Below the pieces are notes generated by a model. The model made no database searches and was not told the origin of the DNA. It was given only the letters and a program-made list of their open reading frames with translations. The position numbers and the translations under genes were made by a program. A stretch of 64,000 nucleotides of DNA from Cavia porcellus (lineage: Eukaryota > Chordata > Mammalia > Rodentia > Caviidae). Positions within the stretch are counted from its first letter, which is position 1. Each line of letters begins with the position of its first letter. The DNA lies in assembly GCF_034190915.1 (NCBI RefSeq), contig NW_026947502.1, forward strand, positions 32,518,785-32,582,784. Reading direction: 5' to 3'. Below are positions 33,767 to 46,560 of the stretch, in pieces.

Positions 33767-33817
33767 CATGTCACTCTTGCAGTCTCTCAGTGTCTGTTAC
33801 TCCTCGAAGAACTGAGC

Positions 33818-33843
33818 TTCGCAGAAGTCAATACAGTGACTCA
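33818..33843. promoter_or_regulatory. STAT-type (TTCN3GAA) plus AP-1 site pair
   Basis: TTCGCAGAA (33818-33826) is a palindromic STAT element. TGACTCA (33837-33843) is a full AP-1/BATF site 10 bases later. The pair lies just beyond an L1 fragment, 5.1 kb upstream of the IL9 ATG. Human IL9 has an upstream conserved element (CNS0) at about this distance, bound by STAT and BATF factors. Assignment to CNS0 is inference. Confidence 0.4.
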
Positions 33844-33978
33844 TGTTCATCACTGTATTCGCAGGGCTTGGCCTCATTTAAGTGTTTAGGAATTACTGGT
33901 AAAATGAATAAATAAAAATTTTAAAATGAATAACAGATTTAGTTTTGTAAAACTTTATTAAATTTATAGTAAATGATT

Positions 33979-34004
33979 AACAACAACAACAACAACAACA
34001 ACAA
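33979..34004. repeat. (CAA)n microsatellite
   Basis: Eight CAA units near 34.0 kb. Confidence 0.93.
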
Positions 34005-34009
34005 ACCAG

Positions 34010-37000
34010 CAGCTATAATGTTATAAAAACTTGAATGTGGAAAGTATTTGCAGAGTGATGAAGCTGTGAATAGAGACAACTTCCTGCTCTGTGTCCCTGG
34101 CACTGGTGCAGGGTTACAGAGCCCTGCCCTCTCCTGGAACATCTCCTCCCTCCTGACATCATAGAGCTGCATGTGTAAGGCATGCCAGGGGTCGGATCTC
34201 CCATTCTGTAGAGGATGAAACAGAAAGAGAGGATGAAGTTAGGTTGCTGATTCTTTCCCATTTCCCCACCCACTGTTATGCAAAAGCAAAGAACAAAAAC
34301 TAAGAGTAACCCTGCATTTCACACCACCATACAACAGCAGATACTTATCTAGACAGTCAACAACTTTTGAGGTCTAGCTTCTAGTATTTTTCTTGGTGTC
34401 ATAAGGCAAGCATGCAAATGATCTCCTACAGAGGAAATACACCCAGCTGAGAAATCACCAACCTATTTTGCATAACAAAAAGCCTGGAGAGTGGGAAGCA
34501 CCCCAAGATGTAACACAGATAGCATATTTCACAATAAATGACAAAAGGCAATAATCAACCATTTATTTCGTTCCAAAGATAAAGTTTGACTTTTTAATTT
34601 TGTGATAAAAGCCCATGTGTCATGATGGTTTTTTCCTGTGGGAATATAATTTTTATTGTTCTAGGAAGCTACAGCCAGAAAAGGAGCCCCACTCCACTCC
34701 CAGAGGACACTAAATTTCTAAGCAAAACTCATTTTGCATGTTATTCTAAACAGGCAAGAGGGAACTAGTTGTAAGAATGTCCAAGCACTAATTTCTCTGT
34801 CGAGTAGTTTTTTCTAGATCAGTATTTCTCAACCGAGTGTGATGGGGTAACTGTGTATACTTCCCAAAGGAAAGTGAATTTTAACTGGACACCTGACCCT
34901 CCCTTCTAAGTAAATTCTGGCTTTATCTCCCTGCAGGGCTTCCACAGGTTCCCAAGCTAGAAGATCTGCTCACTCTTCACTGCTGGCTCAGTCAAGGTTA
35001 CCTTTATAAATGGAATTTTTACACCTTCTCATCAGCATAATCTAAATTGTCCCTGTAGTCCTCAGACATGTGGGTTCTCCTTTTGCTATGGCCAATTTGT
35101 TGTTGGTTATCTAATTCAGAAAGACGAGAACTCCTTTTGGATTACAGTGAAGAAAGGGTTAGAATTTGTTAAGTATTATTATATATGAGGTAGTTAGCAT
35201 GTTAACTTTATATTTCATCTCATTTGACAACAGTGTTTATTAAATCCTGTTCATACACCTAGCAACTGGAATAGGATTTACCTAAACTCAGAAATCTGTG
35301 TTCTAATACAGTGTCACATATCAATATTCATTTCCATTAATTCATACTGTACAATCTTCCAAGTGTACTTAATGTAGTCGGAAAGTCAATTTATGACTTT
35401 GGGTATGACTTTGAAGGTAGATTCCAGAGAGATTCTATTAGTGTTCTATGGTTACCATAACAAAGACCACAAATGGGTGACCTAACTCAACAGAGTTACT
35501 CTCTTACAATTCTAGGAACAAGAAATGCAAAATCAATGTGTCCACAGACAGAGTTGGAATCAGGCTGATCCCCACAGAGGTGTTGGAAAGAAGCAGAAAA
35601 TAAGTCTGAAATATTAGAAAGCAAAGAGTAGCGCTCTGTGCCATCAAGGACATTTAGCCACAAATCACAGAAACCCCAGTTAACCCTGGCTGAAGCAAAG
35701 AAGAAATTTCCTCTTTTTGAAAAACACTAAAATTCTCTGGTTAGCGTGGGCCTCAAGGTAGTTGGAAATGGTACAGAGGGCAGATTCCTGCTGCTCTCTG
35801 CGGGTTGACCTGACCTTCTTTTTGGCTACCAGATAACCATCTCGGTTCCAGTTTCACATCCAGGCCTGATAAAGTAAAATCTAGACTTGAGTTGATGGTC
35901 GAGGAATTTGAGCGCAACCACTTTCAATCCATATTGCTGAACTGTGCTTCAGAAAGATCGAGAAGATACTTTATAATAATTCTATCAATCAGGTTAAGAG
36001 CCTCTGCTTCTAACACCCCTGCCAAATGATGTGTAATGACTTTTTTAAATTTGGTCAGTGTGTCTGGCATATACATGATGCTAATCCATATTTGCTGAAT
36101 TCGTAGATTAATGAGTTATTATTCTTTTGTCTTCCTCCATTTGTAAATTAACCTGGTTGTGCCCAGATAATTTTCTGTTAATATATTTATCTTTTACCTA
36201 CTAATTTTTGAGAGTTCCTGGCGTAACTTTGTTTTTCAAATATATATTTTCTTGCAATATAAGAAGAATCTAATGTTTTATTTTAGATCAATATAATTAT
36301 TGACTGAATAATCTTTTCCTCACTTATTTGAAACACCAGCTTACTGAGCACTAAATGTGGTATATTTCAGGGAGGTACTATAGCTGTCTATTTGTACTGG
36401 TAGCATAGTACCTACCATGATCTTATTACCGCAGCTTTCTCTAATGCCTTAATAAGTGGTAGGGAATGTCTGCCTGCCTCTTATAACTTGTCATTTCTAA
36501 GAGCATTTTAGATAACTGCAAACATTAATAACTTTTCATTGCCTGTAATGGCAGGATTCTTTTGATGATCCTTCCAAAGAAATTCATTGAGATCATGTCC
36601 AATGTAAAGTGAATTTGGGTGGAAAAAAATGATACCTTTAGAATATTGACTCTCTCTAGGAATATGAGGTGCTTGCAGATATTCAAGGTTTCTTTTAACT
36701 CTCTCAATTCAATTTTACACTTTTATTTCTTTCATACAGGTTCTGTGCATGTTTTGTGAATTATATTCCTAAATTCACCTGCTTACCAATCATATTTACT
36801 GAGAATTTATATTCTGACATTGTTTTTAGCCTCCTGGGATGATACAGTGAATGCAACAAAGTCCCTGGATTTGTAAGCCCACATTTTAGAAAGTGGAGAA
36901 AGACAGAGTGTGTACATTTATGACAAGCGGTGACAAGTGCCATGAAAAACAAAAACCAGTGATGTGACAATGCCTGGTAGAAGGAAGGAGCTAGTTTTCC

Positions 37001-38370
37001 CCTGTGGCCTGTGAGGACCTCTGTGATGTGGTGGTTTGACCAGAGGTCCAAATAAAACAACCGAGGAAGCTGGGCAGATATTTGGAAAAAGAACATTTCA
37101 AGCAGGGAAAATGGAAAGGCAGAGTCTGCGAGGTTAGAGTGTATCTACAGGAAGAACAGCAAAGAAGCTAGTGTAGCTCCAGAAGAATAAAAAGGATGGA
37201 CATAGTTAAAACCCAAATCATTGAAAGACTTACAGGCAGTGGGGAAGAGTTCAGATTTCATTCTCAGGTGGGAGCACTTGGAGGTCTATGAGAAAAAAAG
37301 ATGACATGATCTGACCTGCATCTTAGAAGTATTCTGGCTGCTCCTTGGAGATACCTGGGACAAGAGACATGGCATGAGAGATTTGATCATTTCTTCAGTT
37401 AGGAGACCAGCACAAATGCCACTGAGATATTCCCTACAGGGGATGATGGTGCGTTGGACCAAGACAGTAGCAACAGAGGTAGAATGTAATACTCAACCTA
37501 GATATGGTTTAAAGGTAGAACCAAAGAGACGTGCTGATGGGTTGGAGGTCAGAGTCTTTGACCCAGCAGCTGGCAGAATGGTCATTAACTGACATAAGGA
37601 ATACCGCAGGCAGAGGTGGATGAGCTGTGTTGGGGTGAATTTAGTTTAAAATCTTCAGTGTAAGGTTCCTTATTAAACACTGAGAGTCCATGATAAGTTG
37701 CTAGTTGGACACTGAAGTGCAAAGAAAGGAGTGATGTTGTACATTTCAAGACCTATTATAAACACGGTATATATTTTCTGTTTATGCTGATATTTAAGTG
37801 TTATGGTCTTGCTGTGTAACAAACATCCACATTACAAGCATGCAGCAATGTTCACTAACTTCACATCCCTCTCCTGGGCTCAGCTGGGTTTTATGAGACG
37901 TCTGTACTGAATTTAGTTGGGGTCCCTTACACCCGATGGCTTTTTCTGATTCAAGCCTGACTGAAGTCATTTGCTCTCACATACCCTGGGCTGATGGGAT
38001 AATGTAGACACCTCTTTCCAAAACAGTGGGCAAAATACATGAGCAAACGCTATGCTCAGTGTCACCTAGGGCCCCCGTTTGCATTGCATCTGCCACTTTC
38101 TCAATGCTGACAACTGATATGAGTGACTAATCACCAAACAGCCTTATCCCTGTTCAGGCCTTGACCAGTAATGTGGCAAAGAATATGGATAAGGGGAGGA
38201 GGAGTTAGGTCAAATGATGTAATCAACACAGTAGAAAAATTAGGAATGATTCTATCTTTGTTGAACACCTACCAACTACTGAACCTTTTATTGTAGTAAT
38301 TTTCAACTGATTTTTTTGTGCAGTTTCCCTGTAAGTAGATGTTTTCATTTGCAAATGATGGTTCTCTAGC
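34010..38370. other. Intergenic, gene-free
   Basis: AT-rich unique sequence with old repeats: a short hAT-like ttctcaaccgagtg piece near 34.83 kb and a repeat near 35.45 kb resembling the 'ccataacaaagaccacaaa' family. An ancient element lies at 36.86-37.60 kb. I see no exon. Confidence 0.5.
36860..37600 (+). mobile_element. Ancient mammalian interspersed repeat (L2-like antisense)
   Basis: gtgacaagtgccatgaaaaac, gacatgatctgacctgcatc, attctggctgctccttggag and aggagaccagcacaaatgcc follow an old, widely spread mammalian repeat often met as antisense L2-class sequence. The family name is uncertain. Confidence 0.4.
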
Positions 38371-38379
38371 CAAGGGATT

Positions 38380-38545
38380 AGCAAACTTCTTAACTGGCCA
38401 GATAATAAATATTTCAGGCTCTGTGGGACATGTGGCCCTTTGCAAAACTATTTAACTCTTGTTGCACAAAGGCAGCCAAAGGCAACACATGAATCTATGT
38501 AGCTTTGTTCCAATAAAATTTTATTTACAAAAACAGGCAGTGTAC
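38380..38545 (+). mobile_element. hAT-Charlie-type element
   Basis: gggattagcaaacttcttaactggccagataataaatatttcaggctctgtggg ... ttccaataaaattttatttacaaaaacaggc is a recognisable old non-autonomous hAT repeat. Confidence 0.65.
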
Positions 38546-38635
38546 ATGGATCATAGTTTGCTCATGAACTGATTACAGAGCACTCCGGCTGGAATCAACG
38601 TCTTTAGAATTCTCCATTCAGTTCTTTCTTTTTTT

Positions 38636-38815
38636 ATTTGTTTGTTTTCAGTTTTTTGAGACAAGGTCTCATTTTATAGTTCAAGCTGGCCTTAAGCTGA
38701 CTCTGTGGGCTAGGCAGGTCTCAAACTCAAGGCAGTTCTCCTGTCTCTGCTTTGTGAGTGCGAGGATTGTAGGTGTGCACTGGCATGCATCTATTTATTT
38801 ACTTATTTATTTATA
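38636..38815 (-). mobile_element. B1-type SINE, antisense
   Basis: gttttttgagacaaggtctcattttatagttcaagctggcc ... gtgagtgcgaggattgtaggtgtgcac is an antisense B1 with an inserted repeat of its middle part. Confidence 0.75.
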
Positions 38816-39029
38816 TTAGCTAGAACTAAAAAATGTAACTGTGGCAATAACACTGCTGGCATTTCCCTTTATTGGAAATATGGTTAGTGCTTTCCATTTA
38901 AATATCCTATTTGCTATGAATTTCATGATAGGGAACATGTACTTTAAATTTCTAGTTCACTAAGTTTTATGGCCTTCATCTAGAGATCCCCTCACATCCT
39001 CATGTGGTTGGATGTGAGGCTTGTTGCCC

Positions 39030-39395
39030 TGGATCTAGGGGGTCAAGGAAGTGATGCTGGGATGGATCCTGAGTGCAACTCTAGGGTTAAGGCTGCCGCA
39101 CCCTGGGTGCCAGTATTTCTCACCATGAGGGCGGGGAGCACTGGGTAAGACAGAAGGCACAGAAAGAGGGTCATCACTGGTCACTTGTCACTTGTTGCTT
39201 GCTGCCTTCTGCCTGTATGAACTGCTTCTCTTGTGCAGGGCTCCTCTGTCATGCCATCCTGGCTTGGAGCCAACCCACTACGGACTAAAACTTTTACAAA
39301 TTGTGAGCCAAATAAGTCTTTCCTACTTTAACTTTAGATGTCGAGTATTTTGTCTCAGCAACAATAGAAAAAGGAACTGAAACACTGAGTTTTTG
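39030..39395 (+). mobile_element. MaLR-type LTR fragment
   Basis: The 3' part ccaacccactacgg ... attgtgagccaaataagtctttcc ... gtattttgtctcagcaacaatagaaaaaggaactgaaac matches the end of MaLR-class LTRs. No internal retroviral coding region is intact beside it. Confidence 0.5.
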
Positions 39396-40803
39396 TTAGA
39401 ATAATAGCTGAAGGCTGTCAAGTGTCTTTTAAATCCTTTTCAGGATCCTGAGTTTTATCTTTCAACTGCTTCATGAGATAAATTACTTTAATAGATTTCT
39501 AAATATTGAGCCATCCTCACTTCCAAGATTGAGTTGTATTTGGTCATATTATATTGCCATTTTAATGTGTACTGGGTTCAATTTGCTCGTCCTTGATTTT
39601 AAATTAAGAAAACAAAACAAAAGAAAACAACTCTATGATGCCCATCAGAGGTCTTCGTTTAAACATCCAGCTAAGCATAGGCTCACTACACATTCAGCGT
39701 TAAGACTTACGTAGGTTATACTTGGTACAGGTCTCTTCTGAAGAGCAGAGCAGAGGACATAGTTCCTCAGGGGGTAGCATGGCGGGCAGTGCCCTTCTTC
39801 AGTGAAGATGGTCTCAGGGTCATTCAGGAGCTAGTCTCTCAAGAACCCCAAGTGATGGCTCAGGTTGAGGCAACAGTACCATTGGGTGGGCCAGAGAATG
39901 TCCTAACTTAAGTCACTGTGTCTCTCAGGAGGTTCTGTAGTAACCCTTGGAAGCGTTCCATAGGCATAGCTTCTGGGGCCCACAGTTGTGATGTGTCCCT
40001 GTCAGAAATTCCTAATTCCGGAACAGCCTGCCCTCCCATGCACACACGTTCCCAGTCAGGACCAGCTGGCAGTTTACCTGCATCTGGCTCACAGGGAAAC
40101 ATAGTTTGACAGAGAACAGCCAAATTCTCGTCCAGAAAAGTGCGCCATAGTACTTTAGTCGGATCCTCTCCCTTAATAAATGAGTCCATTCTTAGTCTTC
40201 TTTTTTTAATGTCTTCTTTGGGTTGTAATCAGAGTTATAATGACCTGATAAAATGAGCTAAGAAGTTTCCCATGTTTTTTGGTATACTTTGCAATAGTTT
40301 GATTAGTACGGTATGAAATTTTCAATGTTTGAGTTGTATAGAATGAAATTTTCACTCCTTCGGGAAAAGCAAAGTTTTCTCTTATTCGTTTCTCCAAACT
40401 TAACGACATTGCAGTGCCTGGGACATGTGTTCTAATTAGAATATTTGCTGAAGGAATTAAGCTAAACTTGCTCACAATATCATGTGTGATGGCTTTCAGA
40501 AGTTAATTCTTAGGCATACTTTATTTGTCATGCTTTTTTGTTGATATTTTAGGCTTCTACTTCTTAATTTTTTTGTGTGCATTTTCATAGAAAATGTCCA
40601 CAGATTTAGGCTGACAATACTTGCAATTTATGCAATTTATGCATTGTACACATCTTTTCTCTTTAATAGAAATTGTAAGAAACGAGTATATTTTATTCAT
40701 TTCAGAGATTCAAATTTTGCTTTTGTTTTTCAGTTCTCTCTATGCCTTTTCTTACCTCCTTACCTTAGCATATCATGATTTTTCCTTTATTAATTGCTTA
40801 CTT

Positions 40804-40934
40804 GATGTAGGTGGATTTTTTGTTAATTTTTTTTTTTTTTACTTTTTATCGGTACCGGGGATCGAACTCACGATCGCCTGCTTACAAGGCAGGTGCTTAT
40901 GCCGCTGAGCTAAATCCCCGATGTAGGTGGATTT
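40804..40934 (-). mobile_element. Young tRNA-derived SINE, antisense, 15-bp target duplication
   Basis: GATGTAGGTGGATTT at 40804-40818 and 40920-40934 brackets a T-run, then ggtaccggggatcgaactcacgatcgcctgc to gctgagctaaatcccc. In sense the body has TAGCTCAGCGGC (box A) and AGTTCGATCC (box B), with a CTTGTAA anticodon-like loop. Perfect flanks and intact boxes mark it as recent. Confidence 0.9.
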
Positions 40935-43900
40935 ATGACTGCTTTTCAACTCTGATTCAACCCCATTTATTAATTAATTTATGTCAGCGTAAATCCATGG
41001 GTATGTATTTCATATATCATGTTGCAATCTAGTTCTTTATCTTGTTGTTCAAGTTGTCTCATTTTTGGGCATTAGGAGACCCTTTGAGCTGGCTCCTGTG
41101 TTCCCCCTTTAATCCCACCGATGTGGCTTTTCTTATTTGGGGATTTGATTTTTTTCTTTCTTACATTTTTTTCTCTGCTGTTTCATAGAAGATACTCGAG
41201 ACATGCATTGCTTATTTCCTGCTCTAAAAGCAACTCTTTTTCCCAAAGGATGCTCCTTCTTTTTACTGGGGAATGACATTAGAAATCAGGGTGAGTCAGA
41301 TGTGCTCATTGCTACTAGTATTCCACTGAGATGTTTTTCTGCCCCCAAATCAAATTTTTAGCTTCAAGAATTATTCAAATATTGTTTCTTTCTTTAACAA
41401 CTTGTTCTCTATTGATGCAATGCAAGAATAAGAATTAAAGTTAAGGCAGGAAGCAAGAATGAAGGAAAAAGCTCTTTAGTAAATGGTTTTTCAATGAGCG
41501 TCATTCGTTCTGAATGTTCTTTTTACATTGCTGAGTATTTTTAATGCACCTAGCAATTTTTTTGCTGTCCTGATGCCATCGGATAGTTGTTCAGAAAGAC
41601 AGTCACTTTTGGTAGCTGAGATAGGCTCCAAACTGGGATGGTATATATAAATCAATGTGATTTCTTTCAGTCCGTAATAAAAAATAAAAAGCAAATTTAG
41701 ATGTATAATTTCTATTTACTCACTTAGAGACTTAGTGGTCTATTCAGCGTAGAGATAGTGCTACGCGCAGTTCTGAGAGCTGCTTGGGTGGAATTTTATC
41801 TTCTCTTGGAAACTGTAGGCCAGCTGTCACGGCGTTTCTCTCCCGGGAACATCTCGGCTGCTGCTACCCTTGAAGACTCTCTAACCCAGGGAACAGGTCC
41901 TGCCTTCTGTGGCCTCAAGGATGCAGATTATAAACTAGGTCATTAGGGCCTATTCCACTTTGTCTCTGCCCACTTTCTTCCTTGTAATCCGCTCTAGTTC
42001 CAGCTACCTGCAGGTGGGGACAGTGAAGAAGGATCATGGTTTGGTGACCAACCAGCACTCTTAATGCTATACTTGTTTGTGCCATTCAGACTGAAACCTC
42101 ATGAACAAGGTGAAGTTATAGTCATTGATGGCTGTGTAACAAGTTGCTAAAAATCCTAAAAGCTTAAAGCAACACATATTTAGTATCACACAGTCCATGG
42201 CTGTCAGAAGTCAGGTGTGCTTAGCTGGGTGCCCTGCTGCCATCGAGGTGTTGACAGTTGGGGCACAGTCTCATCTCAAGGCTCCCCTGGGGAAAGACCT
42301 GCTTTGGGCCCATGTGTTTGGGTGACATGCAGTTCCTCAAGGGCTCATGGACTGAGGACACCTGTTCCTTCCTGGCTGTTCCTGGAGGCTCCTCCAATTC
42401 CTGTCGCATGGGCCTCTCATATGGCAGCTGGCTTCATCAGAGTGGGCAAGATGAAGGCAGTGGTGAGCATCAACTAGCTAAACAGAAAAAGCGATCTTTT
42501 ATAACTTAGCTGCAGAAATGCCAGCCCATCTTAAGCCCAGTTCATACTCAAGAGGAAAGTGTCATACGTGGATTTGAATGCAAGGAGGTAGAGATCATCT
42601 GGGACCATCTTAAAAGTCTGCCTACTGCAGGTATGGATAAGACCCTAGCCCAGTCTCTTGCCAGATGGGGCCATGATTTTCCATGTGGTACAGGTTGGAT
42701 ATTTTTTTCTCTGAGATTTTGAAAAATACTGTTCATAGAAAAAAATGGGCTTAGTGCACTATTGCACCTCTGATGCCAAGAACTTAATTTTTCATATGCT
42801 GAGTTTGAAATCTCTGAAGGAGCCTGAGAGAAAAATGTTCGGTCTGCTGTCGCTAGCAATAGTTCCAACCCTTCCCACGAGCTACTCACTGACTTAGATA
42901 TTTTATAGCCATCGTCTTATCATATACCTCACATTGATCTGTAAAGAACATATTTCTACCTGAAACTTTGGAAAAAGAAACAGAAATAAAATAACTTCTC
43001 TGTCTCTAAGCATCCAGTCACCTAGGCAGCTCCCCCCACATTCCCTAAGTTACCTAACATAACTAAATGTAGTCTCCATCTCAAAGAGCACAGGGCTCTG
43101 TAGATCAGCACTTTAGAGCCAGGAGTAGGTTCCACTTCCTGCGCTGCTCCTCAGATCTGCTGACTTCATCTGAGGGTGGCCCCCAGGGCAAACCATTGGC
43201 CTCCATCTTGACTGACACCTCTCTGTCCTGCTCCCATGAGTAGGATGCGTCATGGCAAATCTGTTCTTCGTTCTTAATTCTTGTCTTTAACCCAAAGTCA
43301 TGACAAGCCTTGTTCTTCTGTCATGAATAGTAACTGGTCCTAGAAGCCAAGTTGGAGGACAAGTTTCCCACTACTTATCACTCAAGTCATTGGATTACTT
43401 CAACCTGAAACCTCACTTCCCTAATGAGAGACAGAGCCAGGATTCAACCCAAATCCTGTGTGTTATCTCATTCTGCTTCTCAGACCATTACAGTAAACAG
43501 ATAATTCAAACTCTGAACTCAAACTCTATTTTCTCCATGGTCTAGATAATCTCAATTGGATTAAATAGGGAAGATGGTAATTTATGGCAGGGAAATTTAT
43601 GTGATGGTCACAATCACAGTTGTGAGTAAAGGCCAGGGCAGGAGGTGGGCACCAGGAACTCAGGGCAAGGTGGGGAGAGGCAGCGCATGCAGGAAGCTTG
43701 TACCCTGTAGGTTTCTGTTGCAGCTCTTTTTGGCTGGAAAAAGCAGCTGTCTCATCATCACCTCCAGTGCACCTAGGACAATAAGCCTAGGACTCAACAG
43801 GACCTCACCCACAGGCCCATGCTTTAATGTCTGCCTGAAAGAATGAAAAATGAAAGTATTTCCCAAGTTGATTTCAGAAAAAGATAAGCAAAGCAAAGAA

Positions 43901-45824
43901 AGACACAGTCATCCTCTTCCTTATGATGCCTCATAAAAATCAGACAGGCAGATCCTGTGGAGCACTTCTAAAAGTTCTCAGTAACAGAAGGGGATCCCCG
44001 ATTACCAGGGCTTATTACTGCAACCCTTTGATGGGGTTTCAGTTTAGCTCAAAAAGCTTTATCTTAAAACAGTAACACGATTTCATGAAGTTTTATTGTT
44101 AGTGGTTCTCACAGATAGCTGGTTCCTTGATTTATTATTTGGAAAACTATTCTTCACTGTTGTTTTATGGGAGGATTGAAGGTCTGGGGCAGGCTCAGGG
44201 GTGGGATCAGAGTGTGGGTTACCAGCCTTCTACAGTTGCAACGTTTGATTCCAGAGTGTTCTGCATTCTGGAAACCTGCAATCTCCTCACCCTGGTGATA
44301 CTACAACTCACACACTCCTCCTTCTATGCTTTCTTTGTGGCTCTTTTATTCTTTATTTCTCAGCCCTTAAATAATAGATTGCCCTACAGACTCTGTTCCG
44401 AGCTTGCTGCTCTTCTCCATTATGATTTGGACGTCCTTGTTTGGTCTCTAGTTTTACTCGTTCACGTGTCAGGGGCTCTCATACGGTATCTCCGGCCTGA
44501 CAGTTTCAAAGAGCCACAAACTGCGGTTGCAAGAATGCTGCATTTAAGTGTGACTGGGTTTTCTTTCCCTTGCGAAAAATCAAATCATCTTTCTATAACC
44601 CCCTCAGCACCAAGGACTAGCAGTGAGACTGGAAAGAATTTTAAAAATTCTCTCATGTATTTAGGGCCCAATATACAAAGAGAAGATTTTCCTCCCAATG
44701 CTGGTGCTTGGGCTATAGTGCATGCTTCCCCAGGGCAGAAAAAGAATAGATCAGAAGGAGCACAAGTTGGCAGCTCACCTCCTTTGGTACCAATGGATCA
44801 TGGGGAGAGACAAAGGGACAGGATGGACATAGGAAGGCATATGGATTCTGAGCTCCCCTTTTTGAGCCTGAAGATGGGGAGAGAAAATGTGTGAAGTTCT
44901 GAGAGGAGAATTTTTGCCTGATTTACTGCCAACCTGGGTAATGAGGTGGAAGTGGAGACATGTCAGCATGCAGTTAGCCATCCAGCAAGGTCAAGAAGAA
45001 ATAGGGAGGGACTGTATCTCTATAAATCTCAGTTCCCTGCGGTGACGATGGGCCTTAGAAATTCCCACATTACCAAAGAGCGTGTGGACCACTGTTGAAT
45101 AGTTAGTGGACATTAACCATCATAAACAAGGTAACCCATTAAGCTAGGAACTGAGTGGAGAATGTGGCAGACGCCCAGAAGATCCAGCTCGCATGGGACT
45201 AAGTCAGCCAGGCAACTTCAGAATCTGTCAGTGTCTGGCTGCCACAGGGAATGCGAACAGGCCAAGCTCTGAATAAGGTGTGTTACCACAGACTGAAAGA
45301 GAGGTAGAGGAGGGTAGAGGCTGTGCCTGTTTAGTTGTAAGCCCTTCGCTCAGGTGAAGAACTCCAGACTGAGTAACTCTAGTTTTCTCTTTTGCTCTGC
45401 ACACATCTCCTAAGAGAGATTTCTCGGATCTTTTTGGCACTTCTAAGTAATACTTAATGAATTGCCAGTTTCCTCAACTCAAAAACCTGTTGGTTTCACA
45501 TCTAGCATGTCTCAGGCTGAATGCAGATCATATTGAATTTTCTTACCCCTCCATTCACCATAATACCCCAGTCCAGTCCCAAGTCTCCCCATCTCAGTCA
45601 GACACAGCAGCTTAGCCCATGCATGTAAGGTTCACAGTTGGTTATTCCTTCCCCCTTAACCACCTGCCTGCCATCAGCAAGCTCTCCTTCAGGCACACTC
45701 TGAACCCACCCATTTCTCTCTACTACAACTCTTCTCTCAAAGACTACTGCAGTGTTGTCCTCCCTGTCCTTACTTCTGAAACCGGTGTTTTGTGTGTAGT
45801 GAAAAATGGTATCTCTCAGCCTGT

Positions 45825-45850
45825 GTGTCTCTGTCTCTGTCTGTCTGAGA

Positions 45851-45923
<73 letters not shown>

Positions 45924-45926
45924 TGA
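45825..45926. repeat. (CTGT)n(TC)n(TG)n compound microsatellite
   Basis: About 100 bases run from TCTGTC-type units to pure CT and then GT repeats. Confidence 0.95.
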
Positions 45927-46389
45927 ACATGATGGACACAGGGTTTGATGAGTGGAAAGGACTGAATTTTAATCCCAACTTACCTGTTCTGCTAATAGGA
46001 TCCAGATGACAAAAGCACAAGCAGCAGCGCTCCTCACTGTGATTCTTGTTCCTTAGGACGCATTACCTATCAGTATAAACCAGGCATCGATGTCCTGATG
46101 AAGCCCCTGACCTCTTAGGACAAAGTCGAAACATCCTACCACGGCCCACGGTGCCCTGCACGCCAGAACCCTCGCTTGCTTCCCCGTCATCGCCGCTCTC
46201 TCTTTTCCTTCTACAGGATGCCAGATCCATTCTTTTTGCTCTTGCTGTTCTATTGAACTGGAAAACACAGGACATCTCTTTCTTATCGTGTAGGTTTGTG
46301 CTCAGATGCTACAGCCTCAGTAAGGATTTTTTAAATGGTCCTGTTCATATTGCCTCTTTGTACACTCTCTATCATACTACATTTTCTTG

Positions 46390-46560
46390 ATAGCATTTAT
46401 CAACCTCTCAAATCATTGTTTCCATTTATTTTCTCCTCAATATACTGTTTCTTCCTCTGTCTTTCCCACTATAATAAAAACTCAAAAATCAGAGAGCATT
46501 TCTCTCTGGTCCACTTCTATTTCCAGAGTCTCAAACAGGGAATGGTATACTGCTGAATGA
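46390..46560 (+). mobile_element. L2 3' end fragment
   Basis: tctttcccactataataaaaactc, ccacttctatttccagagtct and ctgctgaatgaaggttt resemble the L2 3' terminal sequence. Confidence 0.5.

Larger units (their letters stand above)
28850..34000. other. IL9 5' flank, repeat-rich
   Basis: No coding exon is seen upstream of IL9 here. The stretch holds B1, MIR, L2 and L1 pieces, AC microsatellites and a pair of related L1/SINE segments near 31.6 and 33.5 kb. Confidence 0.6.

Noticed and set aside
40206..40475. 89-codon minus frame next to the protein-like frame at 39908-40189
   Set aside because: Part of it matches the antisense end of an old MIR/L2-type repeat (agcaaatattctaattagaacacatgtcccaggcactg), so it is not a coding exon.
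40837..40919. tRNA gene (good A and B boxes)
   Set aside because: It is a SINE: antisense T-run, SINE tail and 15-bp target duplication, and the acceptor stem does not pair.
45598..46020. 140-codon frame rich in RE/RD repeats
   Set aside because: It is a translation of the (TC)n(TG)n microsatellite.
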